Below the pieces are notes generated by a model, which saw only the letters and a program-made list of their open reading frames with translations, was not told the origin of the DNA and ran no database searches. Both the position numbers and the translations under genes were made by a program. From positions 124,001-188,000 of the forward strand of contig CAVXXD010000015.1 of NCBI GenBank assembly GCA_963765625.1: a DNA stretch of 64,000 bases, read 5' to 3'. This document shows, one piece after another, positions 1 through 8,206 of the stretch. Numbering within the stretch: position 1 is the stretch's first letter; every line of letters starts with the position of its first letter. Source of the stretch: CAVXXD01 sp963765625 (lineage in GTDB: Bacteria; Actinomycetota; Geothermincolia; Geothermincolales; Geothermincolaceae).

Positions 1-287
1 TCGAGCTCGAACCTGAGCTTCAACAGAAGCCCTTGTTCAAGGATTCCCGGTTTAACGTCCGGGTGCCCTACCGCTCCCAGGTAGATGGCATCGTATCCCT
101 TGAGCTCCTCGGCTGCTCCGTCCGGCAGGACTTCGCCGGTTGCCAGGTAACGGTCGCCCCCGAAATCGTAGGGGGTCTCCTGGTAATCGAAACCTTCCAG
201 CTCCGCCAGCCTGGCCAGAACCTTGAGTCCCTCGCGCACTACTTCCGGACCGGTACCGTCTCCCGGTAATACCGCTATCTTGTACAT
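1..287 (-). CDS. leuB: 3-isopropylmalate dehydrogenase (N-terminal part; runs off the window)
   Basis: Third step of leucine synthesis: NAD-dependent oxidative decarboxylation of 3-isopropylmalate to 2-oxoisocaproate in the cytoplasm. Only the first 95 codons are inside the window. They begin MYKIAVLPGDGTGPEVV, the nucleotide-binding start of the isocitrate/isopropylmalate dehydrogenase family, and continue with YDAIYLGAVGHPDVKPG, which is closer to LeuB and tartrate-dehydrogenase-like members than to isocitrate dehydrogenases. The ATG at 287 is preceded by a GGAGC ribosome site. It is the last visible gene of the ilv-leu operon, 63 bases after leuD, and the position next to leuCD supports the leucine role. 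The C-terminal half, with the rest of the substrate site, cannot be seen. Confidence 0.88.
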   Translation of the reverse strand, partial: MYKIAVLPGDGTGPEVVREGLKVLARLAELEGFDYQETPYDFGGDRYLATGEVLPDGAAEELKGYDAIYLGAVGHPDVKPGILEQGLLLKLRFEL

Positions 288-350
288 CTTCTGCTCCGTT
301 CTCGGATATCGTCACCCCTGCCGGGCAACTTTTAGATTATATGGTAATCC

Positions 351-857
351 TCACTCGTCTTCCAGGCGTGCTTTGACGTAAGGCACCAGGCCGCCGTGCT
401 CGATCAGTTCCCGCATGGAATCCGGAAAAGGGGCCGCCTGGAAGCTGTTACCGCTGCGCAGGTTCTCCACCGTCCCCTTTTCCAGGTCAACCTTGAGCCG
501 GTCACCGGTGGTTATGTCCCGCACCGCTTCGGGGCATTCCAGAATAGGAAGCCCCACGTTGATGGCGTTGCGATAAAATATCCGCGCGAAAGTAGAAGCG
601 ATGACGCATGAGGTCCCGGTCCCCTTGATGGCCAGGGGGGCATGCTCCCGGCTGGATCCGGAACCGAAATTCTCCTCAGCGACGATCATGTCTCCCGGTT
701 CCATCTTCGATCGAAAATCGGGGTCGAGGTCCTCCAGGCAGTGGGCCGCCAGATCCTCTTCGCTGGTGAGGGTGAGGTAACGGGCCGGTATGATGACGTC
801 GGTATCGATGTTCGACCCGTATCGCCAGGCTTTTCCTTCCATTGTCAATCCTGCCAC
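351..857 (-). CDS. leuD: 3-isopropylmalate dehydratase small subunit
   Basis: Small, swivelling subunit of isopropylmalate isomerase, which converts 2-isopropylmalate to 3-isopropylmalate together with LeuC. The 168-residue length is normal for this family. Diagnostic motifs are NIDTDVIIPARYL near residue 20, where the loop after the NTD motif carries substrate specificity, and FGSGSSREHAPLAIKG near residue 65. A GTG start at 857 is preferred because AGGAG lies six bases upstream; the in-frame ATG at 842 lacks such a site. It follows leuC by 64 bases in the same operon. Compare the second LeuD-like protein at 12811-13308, whose specificity loop differs. Confidence 0.93.
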   Translation of the reverse strand: MAGLTMEGKAWRYGSNIDTDVIIPARYLTLTSEEDLAAHCLEDLDPDFRSKMEPGDMIVAEENFGSGSSREHAPLAIKGTGTSCVIASTFARIFYRNAINVGLPILECPEAVRDITTGDRLKVDLEKGTVENLRSGNSFQAAPFPDSMRELIEHGGLVPYVKARLEDE

Positions 858-921
858 TTCTATCTCCTGTCCGCCCGGTGGTATCTCCGGGCATATATTT
901 AACTCTTAACTGGTTAACAGT

Positions 922-2187
922 TTACTTGTCGATGTCGTCGGGGGCGATTATCCGGCCGGCCACCGCCGAGGCCGCGGCCACCGCCGGTCCGGCCAGGTAG
1001 ACCTCGCTCCCGGCATGGCCCATCCGCCCGACAAAGTTGCGGTTGGTAGTGGCCAGGGCGCGCTCTCCCTTGGCCAGGATGCCCATGTGCCCTCCCAGGC
1101 ATGGCCCGCAGGTCGGGGGGCTGACCACCGCTCCTGCCCGCAGGAAGGTCTCCACCCACCCCTGCTCCAGGGCATGCAGCAGGACATCCCGGGTACCGGG
1201 GAAGATGATGCAGCGCAGCCCCTTGCGGACGATCCGCCCCTTGAGCAGCCCTGCCGCCACGCCCAGGTCTTCCTCGCGGCCGTTGGTGCAGGAACCGATG
1301 ACCACCTGGTCAAGCTCCACCTTCCCGACCTGCGAAACCGGGCGCACGTTGGAGGGTAGGTGCGGCATGGCCACCTGGGGTTCCATGCCGGTGACGTCGA
1401 ATTCGACGATTTCGTGGTAGTCGGCATCTGCATCGCTGGCGTAGACCGCCGGCTTCCTGGCGGAACGGCCTTCGATGTAAGCGAGAGTCTTGTCGTCGAC
1501 ATGGAAGATGCCGTTCTTGCCGCCCGCCTCGATAGCCATGTTGGCCATGGTGAAACGCCCGTCCATGCTCAGGGCCTCGATGGCCGGGCCAGTGAATTCC
1601 ATGGAACGGTAAAGGGCGCCGTCCACCCCTACGGCCCCGATGGCCATTAGGATGAGGTCCTTGCCTCCGATCCAGGGCGGCAGGGCCCCCTTGAAACTGA
1701 ACATCATGCTTGGCGGCACTTTAAGCCAGGTCTCACCCAGGGCCATGGCCCCGGCCAGGTCGGTCGAGCCCATTCCCGTGGCGAAAGCGCCAAGCGCCCC
1801 GTATGTGCAGGTGTGGGAGTCCGCTCCCACCACCAGGTCGCCCGGCAGCACCAGCCCCTTCTCGGGCAGGAGGACATGTTCGATGCCCACCTCCCCTACC
1901 TCGAAGTAGTTGGTAAGGTCCTGCTCCAGCGCGAACCTTCGAACGAATGCGCACTGTTCGGCGGCGTTGATGTCCTTGTTAGGGGTGAAGTGGTCGGGGG
2001 TTAGGACCACCTTGTCCCGGTCGAATACCCGGTCTGCCCCCATCGCCCTGAAGGCCTGAATAGCCAGGGGGGCGGTGACGTCGTTGGCCAGGGCCAGGTC
2101 TACCCTTACGTTTACGAGTTGGCCGGGAGAAACGGTATCAAGCCCGGCATGGGCCGCTATTATCTTTTCGGTTATGGTGTTTCCCAT
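922..2187 (-). CDS. leuC: 3-isopropylmalate dehydratase large subunit
   Basis: Catalytic [4Fe-4S] subunit of isopropylmalate isomerase; works with LeuD. At 421 residues it belongs to the shorter LeuC/HacA type and not the longer proteobacterial LeuC. Visible motifs are VVGADSHTCTYGALG (substrate and cluster region), GSCTNGREEDL (first cluster cysteine) and PPTCGPCLGGHMG (the CxxC supplying the other two cluster ligands). It lies 26 bases after leuA and is followed by leuD, so operon context assigns this pair to leucine rather than to the parallel aconitase-like pair at 12.8-14.6 kb. Confidence 0.93.
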   Translation of the reverse strand: MGNTITEKIIAAHAGLDTVSPGQLVNVRVDLALANDVTAPLAIQAFRAMGADRVFDRDKVVLTPDHFTPNKDINAAEQCAFVRRFALEQDLTNYFEVGEVGIEHVLLPEKGLVLPGDLVVGADSHTCTYGALGAFATGMGSTDLAGAMALGETWLKVPPSMMFSFKGALPPWIGGKDLILMAIGAVGVDGALYRSMEFTGPAIEALSMDGRFTMANMAIEAGGKNGIFHVDDKTLAYIEGRSARKPAVYASDADADYHEIVEFDVTGMEPQVAMPHLPSNVRPVSQVGKVELDQVVIGSCTNGREEDLGVAAGLLKGRIVRKGLRCIIFPGTRDVLLHALEQGWVETFLRAGAVVSPPTCGPCLGGHMGILAKGERALATTNRNFVGRMGHAGSEVYLAGPAVAAASAVAGRIIAPDDIDK

Positions 2188-2213
2188 ATATTCGCTCAGC
2201 TACTTTCTTCAAA

Positions 2214-3791
2214 TTATTTCCTGGCCTTGGGGGCGGCAGGACTTGCCTTTTTCGCCTTCCGGGCCAGCTTCTTCTTTTCCAGGATGCCCTTCTGGATCCC
2301 GCGGTTGAGGGCGTTGATGTAGGCGCGCGCGCTGGCTTCGATGATGTCGGGGCTGACGCCCCGGCCTACCATCTCCACACCCTCGATCTCCAGCTTGATG
2401 GTCACGTCTCCCATGGCATCCAGGCCTTTGGTTATAGCCTGCACCTGGTAGGATACGAGCTTGCTCTTTATCTTGGAAGCCTTCTGGATCGACTTGCAGA
2501 CCGCGTCGACCTGGCCGTCCCCGGTGGCCGTCGCTTCATACGTCTTTCCTTCGCGGGACAGGATGATCGCGGCGATGGGTATGGCCCCGCTTCCCGATGA
2601 GGACTGCATGTACTCGAGCTGGAAAAGTTCCTCCAGGGTGCGTATCTCGTCCAGGGCGATGGCCTCGAGGTCCTTCACGGCGACCTCCTTTTTCTTGTCG
2701 GCCAGTTCCTTGAAGCGTATGAAAGCCCGCTCCAGGCCCTTGTCGTCAAGATAGAAGCCCATCTCTTCCAGCTTGGCCTTAAGGGCATGGCGTCCTGAAT
2801 GTTTGCCCAGGTAGATCTCGCTTTCGACCAGCCCTATGTCCTCCGGGTTCATTATCTCGTAGGTGAGACGATGCTTGAGTACGCCGTCCTGGTGAATGCC
2901 GGACTCGTGGGCGAAGGCGTTCTCCCCAACCACGGCCTTGTTGGGCTGTACTGGATACCCCGTCAACATGCTCACCAGGCGCGATGCCTGATATATCTCC
3001 CGGGTATTTACTCCTGTAATGAGCTGGATGTAATCCTTGCGGGTGTTCAGGGCCATCACCACTTCTTCCAGCGAGCAGTTGCCGGCCCGTTCGCCCAACC
3101 CGTTGATGGTGCATTCGATCTGCCCCGCTCCGGCTTCCGCCGCGGCAAGCGAATTGGCCACGGCCAGGCCGAGGTCATTGTGACAGTGAACGCTGAAAAC
3201 CACGTTCTCGATGCCCGGTACGTTCTCCATTACCCCCCTTACCAGGGCGGCGAACTCCTCAGGCAGCGAATAGCCCACCGTATCCGGGATGTTTATGGTC
3301 GTGGCGCCGGCCTTTACGGCCGCGGCGAACACTTTATAGAGGAACTCGGGCTCTGAACGGGTGGCGTCCATGGCCGAGAACTCCACGTTCTCGACATATT
3401 TTTTGGCGTAAGCCACGGCTTCGCCGGTCAGTTCCAGGACCTGCTTGGGGGTCTTCTTGAGCTGGTACTTCATATGCTGCTCGGAAGTAGAGATGAAGGT
3501 GTGTATACGCGGCCTCTCCGAGAACATTATCGACTCCCAGGCCCAGTCTATGTCGTGCCGATCGGCTCTGGCCAGGGCGCAGATAACCGGCCCCTTTACC
3601 GTCTTGGCGATGGCTTTCACCGCTTCGAAATCGCCCGGGGAGGATACCGGGAACCCAGCCTCGATACCGTCCACCTCCATGCGTGCAAGCTGTTCGGCGA
3701 TCTCCACTTTTTCCCGCACGTTCAGGCTGATGCCCGGGGACTGCTCTCCGTCCCTCAGAGTGGTATCGAAAATGAATATTCTTCTGGACAT
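2214..3791 (-). CDS. leuA: 2-isopropylmalate synthase
   Basis: Commits 2-oxoisovalerate to leucine by Claisen condensation with acetyl-CoA. The 525-residue protein has the HMGL-type TIM barrel first (FDTTLRDGEQSPG near residue 9, HCHNDLGLAVANS near 200 with metal-binding His residues, GENAFAHESGIHQDG near 290), then the C-terminal LeuA regulatory domain (about 395-505) that normally binds leucine for feedback inhibition. The tail is very basic (runs of KK and RKAKKA). It sits between serA and leuC in the operon. Allosteric control by leucine is expected from the domain but is inferred. The related gene at 41475-42746 lacks this regulatory domain. Confidence 0.94.
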   Translation of the reverse strand: MSRRIFIFDTTLRDGEQSPGISLNVREKVEIAEQLARMEVDGIEAGFPVSSPGDFEAVKAIAKTVKGPVICALARADRHDIDWAWESIMFSERPRIHTFISTSEQHMKYQLKKTPKQVLELTGEAVAYAKKYVENVEFSAMDATRSEPEFLYKVFAAAVKAGATTINIPDTVGYSLPEEFAALVRGVMENVPGIENVVFSVHCHNDLGLAVANSLAAAEAGAGQIECTINGLGERAGNCSLEEVVMALNTRKDYIQLITGVNTREIYQASRLVSMLTGYPVQPNKAVVGENAFAHESGIHQDGVLKHRLTYEIMNPEDIGLVESEIYLGKHSGRHALKAKLEEMGFYLDDKGLERAFIRFKELADKKKEVAVKDLEAIALDEIRTLEELFQLEYMQSSSGSGAIPIAAIILSREGKTYEATATGDGQVDAVCKSIQKASKIKSKLVSYQVQAITKGLDAMGDVTIKLEIEGVEMVGRGVSPDIIEASARAYINALNRGIQKGILEKKKLARKAKKASPAAPKARK

Positions 3792-3824
3792 ATGGAGCCC
3801 TCCTTAAATCCTTGCCTTATCGCA

Positions 3825-5423
3825 TCACCAGAGGGTGATGAACTTACTGTCGGAAACACCCGCCAGCTTCCGGATATTCTCCATCACGGCTTCCTCGATG
3901 GGGGCGTCCACGTTCACGCCCATCACCGCCTCGCCGCCGATCTTCTTCCTGCCCACCTGCATGTGGGCGATGTTGATACCGGCGTCTCCCAGGATGGTGC
4001 CGATCTTCCCGATCATGCCCGGCACGTCGTCGTAGCGGAAGAAGGCCATGTATTGCGAGGGCTCGAGGTCGATGTCGTATTCATAGGCATGAACGAACCG
4101 CTCCGCATCGTTCAGGCCGACCAGTGTCCCCCCGACCGCCACTTCGCCGCCATCCCGCTTGCCCCTCACCATGATCAGGTTGAGATAGTCGTGGGTGGTC
4201 TCGGACTTGCTCTCCCTGACCGAGATGCCGCGTTCCTTCGCGAATATGGGGGCGTTGACGAAAGTGACCGGTTCCTCGACTACTTTTCCAAAGAACCCCT
4301 TGAGCACCGCCACGGTAAGAATGTCGGTTTCCATCGAAGCCAGTCCTCCCAGGTACTCGACCTCGATTTCGTCAACCGATCCTTCGACAAGGTAGGTGAG
4401 GAGGATACCCAGTTTCTCCGCCAGGGAGAAGTAGAGCTTAACTTCCTCGGGCATCTCGGCCGGCACCCGCAGGTTTACCACGTTGTCGACGAACTCCCCA
4501 TGCAGAGCGGCGGCCACCTGCTCGGCGATCATGATGCCGGCGCGGTCCTGAGCTTCGCGGGTGGAGGCCCCGAGGTGAGGGGTGATCACGACGTTCTTCA
4601 TGCCCATGAGCGGGCTGTCTTCCGGCAGGGGCTCCTTTTCAAAGACATCAAGTCCGGCGCCCGCCACTTTTCCCGACTTGAGGGCCTCGATCAGTGCCGC
4701 CTCATCGATTATGCCGCCCCTGGCGACATTGAATATGAACACACCATCTTTCATCTGCTCGAACTGAGCAGCGCTGATGATGTGATGGGTCTCGGCGTTT
4801 CGGGGCAGGTGGACGCTGATGAAGTCCGCCTCGGCCAGGAACTCCTCCAGGTTCTCCTTGACCTCGGTTCCGAGTTTCTGGGCCCGCTCCGCCGTGATGT
4901 AGGGGTCGTACGCGATGACTCGCATCCCGAAAGCCGCGCAGCGGCTGGCCACCAGCATGCCGATCCGACCCAGGCCCAGGATTCCCATGGTCTTGTGATA
5001 AAGCTCTACCCCCTCGAAACTCTTGCGGTCCCAGCGGCCATGGCGCAGGGCATCGACCGCGTCTGGAATATGACGGCAGAGGCTCAGTATCAGGGTCATG
5101 GTGTGCTCGGCCGCGGAGATGATGTTGCTCTGTGGCGCGTTTATCACCATTATGCCGCGCTTGGTCGCGGCTTCCACTTCTATGTTGTCAACGCCGACAC
5201 CGGCCCTGCCGATCACCTGCAGGCAGGCCCCGGCCTTGATCACTTCCGCGTCAACGTCGGTGGCACTGCGTACTATCAGGGCGTGGCAGTCGGAGATGGT
5301 CTCGAGCATCTCCTGACGGCTCATCTCGGGCGCGAAGACCACCTCGAAATCCTTCTTAAGGTATTCTATCCCCTGGTCGGCTATCTTCTCCTTGACCATT
5401 ACTTTCTTTTTCATCTCGGCCAT
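3825..5423 (-). CDS. serA: D-3-phosphoglycerate dehydrogenase
   Basis: First committed step of serine synthesis: NAD-dependent oxidation of 3-phosphoglycerate to 3-phosphohydroxypyruvate. The 532-residue form is the long type: catalytic and Rossmann domains (VGRAGVGVDNIE near 94, ILGLGRIGM near 150, GLDVFEKEPLPED near 255), an intervening ASB domain (about 320-450), and a C-terminal ACT domain (MIGKIGTILGDAGINIAHMQ) that usually mediates serine feedback. It is 13 bases after the class V aminotransferase, which most likely supplies the next serine step. No serB-type phosphatase is visible in the window. Confidence 0.95.
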   Translation of the reverse strand: MAEMKKKVMVKEKIADQGIEYLKKDFEVVFAPEMSRQEMLETISDCHALIVRSATDVDAEVIKAGACLQVIGRAGVGVDNIEVEAATKRGIMVINAPQSNIISAAEHTMTLILSLCRHIPDAVDALRHGRWDRKSFEGVELYHKTMGILGLGRIGMLVASRCAAFGMRVIAYDPYITAERAQKLGTEVKENLEEFLAEADFISVHLPRNAETHHIISAAQFEQMKDGVFIFNVARGGIIDEAALIEALKSGKVAGAGLDVFEKEPLPEDSPLMGMKNVVITPHLGASTREAQDRAGIMIAEQVAAALHGEFVDNVVNLRVPAEMPEEVKLYFSLAEKLGILLTYLVEGSVDEIEVEYLGGLASMETDILTVAVLKGFFGKVVEEPVTFVNAPIFAKERGISVRESKSETTHDYLNLIMVRGKRDGGEVAVGGTLVGLNDAERFVHAYEYDIDLEPSQYMAFFRYDDVPGMIGKIGTILGDAGINIAHMQVGRKKIGGEAVMGVNVDAPIEEAVMENIRKLAGVSDSKFITLW

Positions 5424-5436
5424 TTGCCCTCCAAGG

Positions 5437-6600
5437 TCAGACTGTTATGTACTGGTAATAAACACGTTCGGCCGCTGCTACCCCTACTCCGAGTTCCAGG
5501 GGATAGCCTAGCTCCTTCAAGGTGAACTCCAGGGCGGTCAAGGCCACCACTATGTCGAAGAAGTGGTAGTAACCGACGTGGCCGATGCGGATTATCCTGC
5601 CCTTCACCTGGTCCTGACCGCCGGCGATGATCACACCGTGTTTGCGGTCCATAATGCGGGTGACGTCGCCTCCATTAATGCCTTCAGGCACTTTCACCGA
5701 GGTGACGGCGTAGGCACGGTCGAGGTCGCTTGGGAAGAGTTCCAGCCCCATGGCTTCAACCGCGGCGCGGGTGGACATGGCCAGTTGCTCGTGGCGCTTC
5801 CAGACCTCTTCCAGCCCTTCCTTTTTGATCAGCGCTATAGCCTGGTTCATCGCCTTGGTCAGGCTGATGGCAGGGGTGAAAGCGGTGGTCGGCATCTTAT
5901 CACCCAGGGCCTTGCGGGCCTTGAGGAAACTGAAATAATACTTAGGCGTAGCGCTTTTCTCCACCAGCTCCCAGGCTTTGGGGCTCACCGCGACGGCGGC
6001 CAGTCCCGGCGGGGTCATCAGAGCTTTCTGGGACCCACTTACGAGAATGTCCACGCCCCATTCGTCGGTGCGCATCTCCAGGGCCCCGGCACCGCTGATG
6101 GAATCGACGACGAGGATGGCGGGGGTGTCCCTGACGACTTTACCGATGGCGGCGATATCGTTTACCACGCCTGTCGAGGTCTCGCTGTGGGTCACGAAGA
6201 CCCCTTTGATCCCCGGGTCTGCCGCGAGCTTTTCCGCGATCACCGCGGGGTCTGCCGTCGCGCCCCAGTCAAAGGCGTATTCCAGCACTTCCATGCCGTA
6301 CACCTTTCCGATGTCCCGGAATCTCTCCCCGAATTTCCCGCCATGGGCAACGAGTATCTTGTCCCCGGGGCTTAGGGAATTCACAACCGCGGCCTCCATG
6401 GCCCCGGTTCCCGACGATGCGAAGATGAGGATGTCGTTGGAGGTCAGGAAGACCTCCTGAAGCCCCTCCATGGCCTCGACGAACACCTCGGTGTAAGCCG
6501 GGGTGCGGTGGTGCATCATGGGCTCGGCCTGGGACAACAGGACTTCCGCCGGCAGCGGGGTGGGCCCCGGCGTCATCAAGAATTCCTTTCTGATCATCAC
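5437..6600 (-). CDS. class V aminotransferase (serine-pyruvate/alanine-glyoxylate type), probable phosphoserine transaminase
   Basis: PLP enzyme of the alanine-glyoxylate/serine-pyruvate aminotransferase family, 387 residues. Visible are MTPGPTPLP at the N-terminus, VVDSISGAGALEMRTDEWG (the cofactor-binding aspartate region) and SGSQKALMTPPGLA, where the Lys forms the Schiff base. The gene lies directly before serA with 13 bases between them. In organisms that lack classical SerC this family is known to provide the phosphohydroxypyruvate-to-phosphoserine step, so that is the most likely role. A glyoxylate or serine-pyruvate activity cannot be excluded from sequence. The start (ATG ATG) follows a GGAGGAG ribosome site. 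Confidence 0.82.
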   Translation of the reverse strand: MMIRKEFLMTPGPTPLPAEVLLSQAEPMMHHRTPAYTEVFVEAMEGLQEVFLTSNDILIFASSGTGAMEAAVVNSLSPGDKILVAHGGKFGERFRDIGKVYGMEVLEYAFDWGATADPAVIAEKLAADPGIKGVFVTHSETSTGVVNDIAAIGKVVRDTPAILVVDSISGAGALEMRTDEWGVDILVSGSQKALMTPPGLAAVAVSPKAWELVEKSATPKYYFSFLKARKALGDKMPTTAFTPAISLTKAMNQAIALIKKEGLEEVWKRHEQLAMSTRAAVEAMGLELFPSDLDRAYAVTSVKVPEGINGGDVTRIMDRKHGVIIAGGQDQVKGRIIRIGHVGYYHFFDIVVALTALEFTLKELGYPLELGVGVAAAERVYYQYITV

Positions 6601-6690
6601 TCCTCCAATCTACCGATGGGCGCCCCGCCGGCGGCTGCTTTCTCGCTAACCGCGAACTGTGGTGCGAATTATGCTGCTTCTATTGGTGGA

Positions 6691-7683
6691 TTACTTCTTC
6701 AGCCAGCTCATCATGGAACGGAGCTCTTTACCCACCTTCTCGATGAGGTGCTCTGAGTCCTGGCGCTTCAGGGCGTTGTAGACCGGGCGTCCGGCCTGGT
6801 TCTCCAGAATCCATTCGCGAGCGAACTCTCCGGACTGGATCTCCCCGAGAATATCCCGCATCTCCTCACGGGTCTGGTCGCTGATGATGCGCCGTCCGCG
6901 CGTGATGTCACCGTATTCGGCCGTGTCGCTGATGGAGTAGCGCATGAAGGAGATGCCGCCCTCATAAATGAGGTCGACGATGAGCTTAAGTTCATGCAGG
7001 CACTCGAAATAAGCGATCTCCGGCTGGTATCCCGCTTCTACCAGAGTGTCGAACCCGGCCCGGATCAGTTCGGAAGCGCCGCCGCAGAGGACGCACTGCT
7101 CACCGAAGAGGTCGGTCTCGGTCTCCTCCGCGAAGGTGGTCTCGATGACCCCGGCGCGGGTGGTACCGAGCCCGGACGCGTAGGCCAGGCCGATGTCCAG
7201 CGCCTTGCCAGTGAAGTCCTGGTAAACGGCGACTATGGCCGGGGTTCCGCCCCCTTCTTCGTAGAGACGGCGCACCATGTGACCCGGGCTCTTGGGGGCC
7301 ACCATGATCACGTCGACGAATTCCGGCGGGATGATCTGGCTGAAATGGATATTGAAACCGTGGGCGAAGAAGAGCGCGTTACCCTCCTTGAGGCCCTTGG
7401 CCACGTCCTCGTCGTAGACTTTCTTCTGGTGCTGGTCGGGGATGAGCATGATGATGATGTCGCCCTTGGCGGCCGCATCGGCGAAAGAGAGGACCTCGAA
7501 TCCCGCCGCCAGCGGGTCCTTGCTCCACTGCTCACCTTCCGGTACCCCGACCACGACGTCGAGGCCCGAGTCGCGCAGGTTCAGGGCGTGCGCGTGTCCC
7601 TGGCTGCCGTATCCGATGACTGCTATGGTCTTGCCCTTCAACAGGGACAGGTCCGCGTCCTTCTCGTAGAACATCCGTGCCAT
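6691..7683 (-). CDS. ilvC: ketol-acid reductoisomerase, class I
   Basis: Converts acetolactate and acetohydroxybutyrate to the dihydroxy acids of valine and isoleucine synthesis. I place the start at the ATG at 7683, giving MARMFYEKDADLSLL and 330 residues, the normal length; an upstream ATG at 7692 and a longer frame are less likely. Motifs: GYGSQGHAHALNL (Rossmann), HGFNIHF, APKSPGHMVR, ETFAEETETDLFGEQ-type metal site, and ECLHELKLIVDLIYEGG. The loop after the second beta strand reads GVPEGEQWSKD (about residues 46-56). The Arg and Ser residues that bind the NADPH phosphate in typical enzymes are replaced by Pro and acidic residues, suggesting NADH use. It is 28 bases after ilvN. Confidence 0.94.
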   Translation of the reverse strand: MARMFYEKDADLSLLKGKTIAVIGYGSQGHAHALNLRDSGLDVVVGVPEGEQWSKDPLAAGFEVLSFADAAAKGDIIIMLIPDQHQKKVYDEDVAKGLKEGNALFFAHGFNIHFSQIIPPEFVDVIMVAPKSPGHMVRRLYEEGGGTPAIVAVYQDFTGKALDIGLAYASGLGTTRAGVIETTFAEETETDLFGEQCVLCGGASELIRAGFDTLVEAGYQPEIAYFECLHELKLIVDLIYEGGISFMRYSISDTAEYGDITRGRRIISDQTREEMRDILGEIQSGEFAREWILENQAGRPVYNALKRQDSEHLIEKVGKELRSMMSWLKK

Positions 7684-7711
7684 TCCTATCATCTTCCTTT
7701 CTTCTATTGGC

Positions 7712-8194
7712 CTATTTTTCAGGTCCACGCGGCAAGGCCACCTTGCCTGTGCGGGCCAGTTCCTTGATGCCGTAATGCCGTACCAGGTCCTCGAACGCCG
7801 CGAGCTTCGGTGAGGTCCCGGTCACTTCGACAATAACGGAGTCCCTGCTGACGTCGATGATCTTTCCGCGAAAGATGTCGACTATCCCGATCAGCTCGGA
7901 GCGGCTCTCTTTTCCTGCCTTTATCTTCATCAACATCAGTTCCCGGTCCACCGAGCGCTCCGGGTCGAGGTCGCTTATCTCGATGACGTTTACCAGCTTG
8001 TGCAGCTGCTTGCGCACCTGTTCAAGCGACTTGTCCGCCACGTCTACCACGATGGTCATGCGTGATATCTCCGGTCGGTCGGTGGTACCCACCGCCAGGC
8101 TCTCGATGTTGAACCCCCGGCGCGCGAAGAGCTCCGCCACCCGGGCCAGCACGCCGGGTTTGTTTTCCACTAATACTGAAAGCGTATGACGCAT
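7712..8194 (-). CDS. ilvN: acetolactate synthase small (regulatory) subunit
   Basis: Regulatory partner of IlvB. The 160 residues start with an ACT domain (MRHTLSVLVENKPGVLARVAELFARRG is the classic opening, about residues 1-75), followed by the C-terminal IlvN domain (VIVEVTGTSPKLAAFEDLV near 120). The ACT domain normally binds valine and makes the holoenzyme feedback-sensitive. It starts 12 bases after the ilvB stop, the usual arrangement. The single-ACT, about 160-residue form is the common IlvN/IlvH type. Confidence 0.94.
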   Translation of the reverse strand: MRHTLSVLVENKPGVLARVAELFARRGFNIESLAVGTTDRPEISRMTIVVDVADKSLEQVRKQLHKLVNVIEISDLDPERSVDRELMLMKIKAGKESRSELIGIVDIFRGKIIDVSRDSVIVEVTGTSPKLAAFEDLVRHYGIKELARTGKVALPRGPEK

Positions 8195-8206
8195 ATCGTG
8201 GACCTC

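Noticed and set aside
3474..5525. 683-codon open frame on the plus strand opposite serA and leuA
   Set aside because: It is antisense to two fully conserved genes; GC-rich codon bias keeps the frame open. Its sequence is rich in His, Gly, Asp and Leu without recognisable domains.
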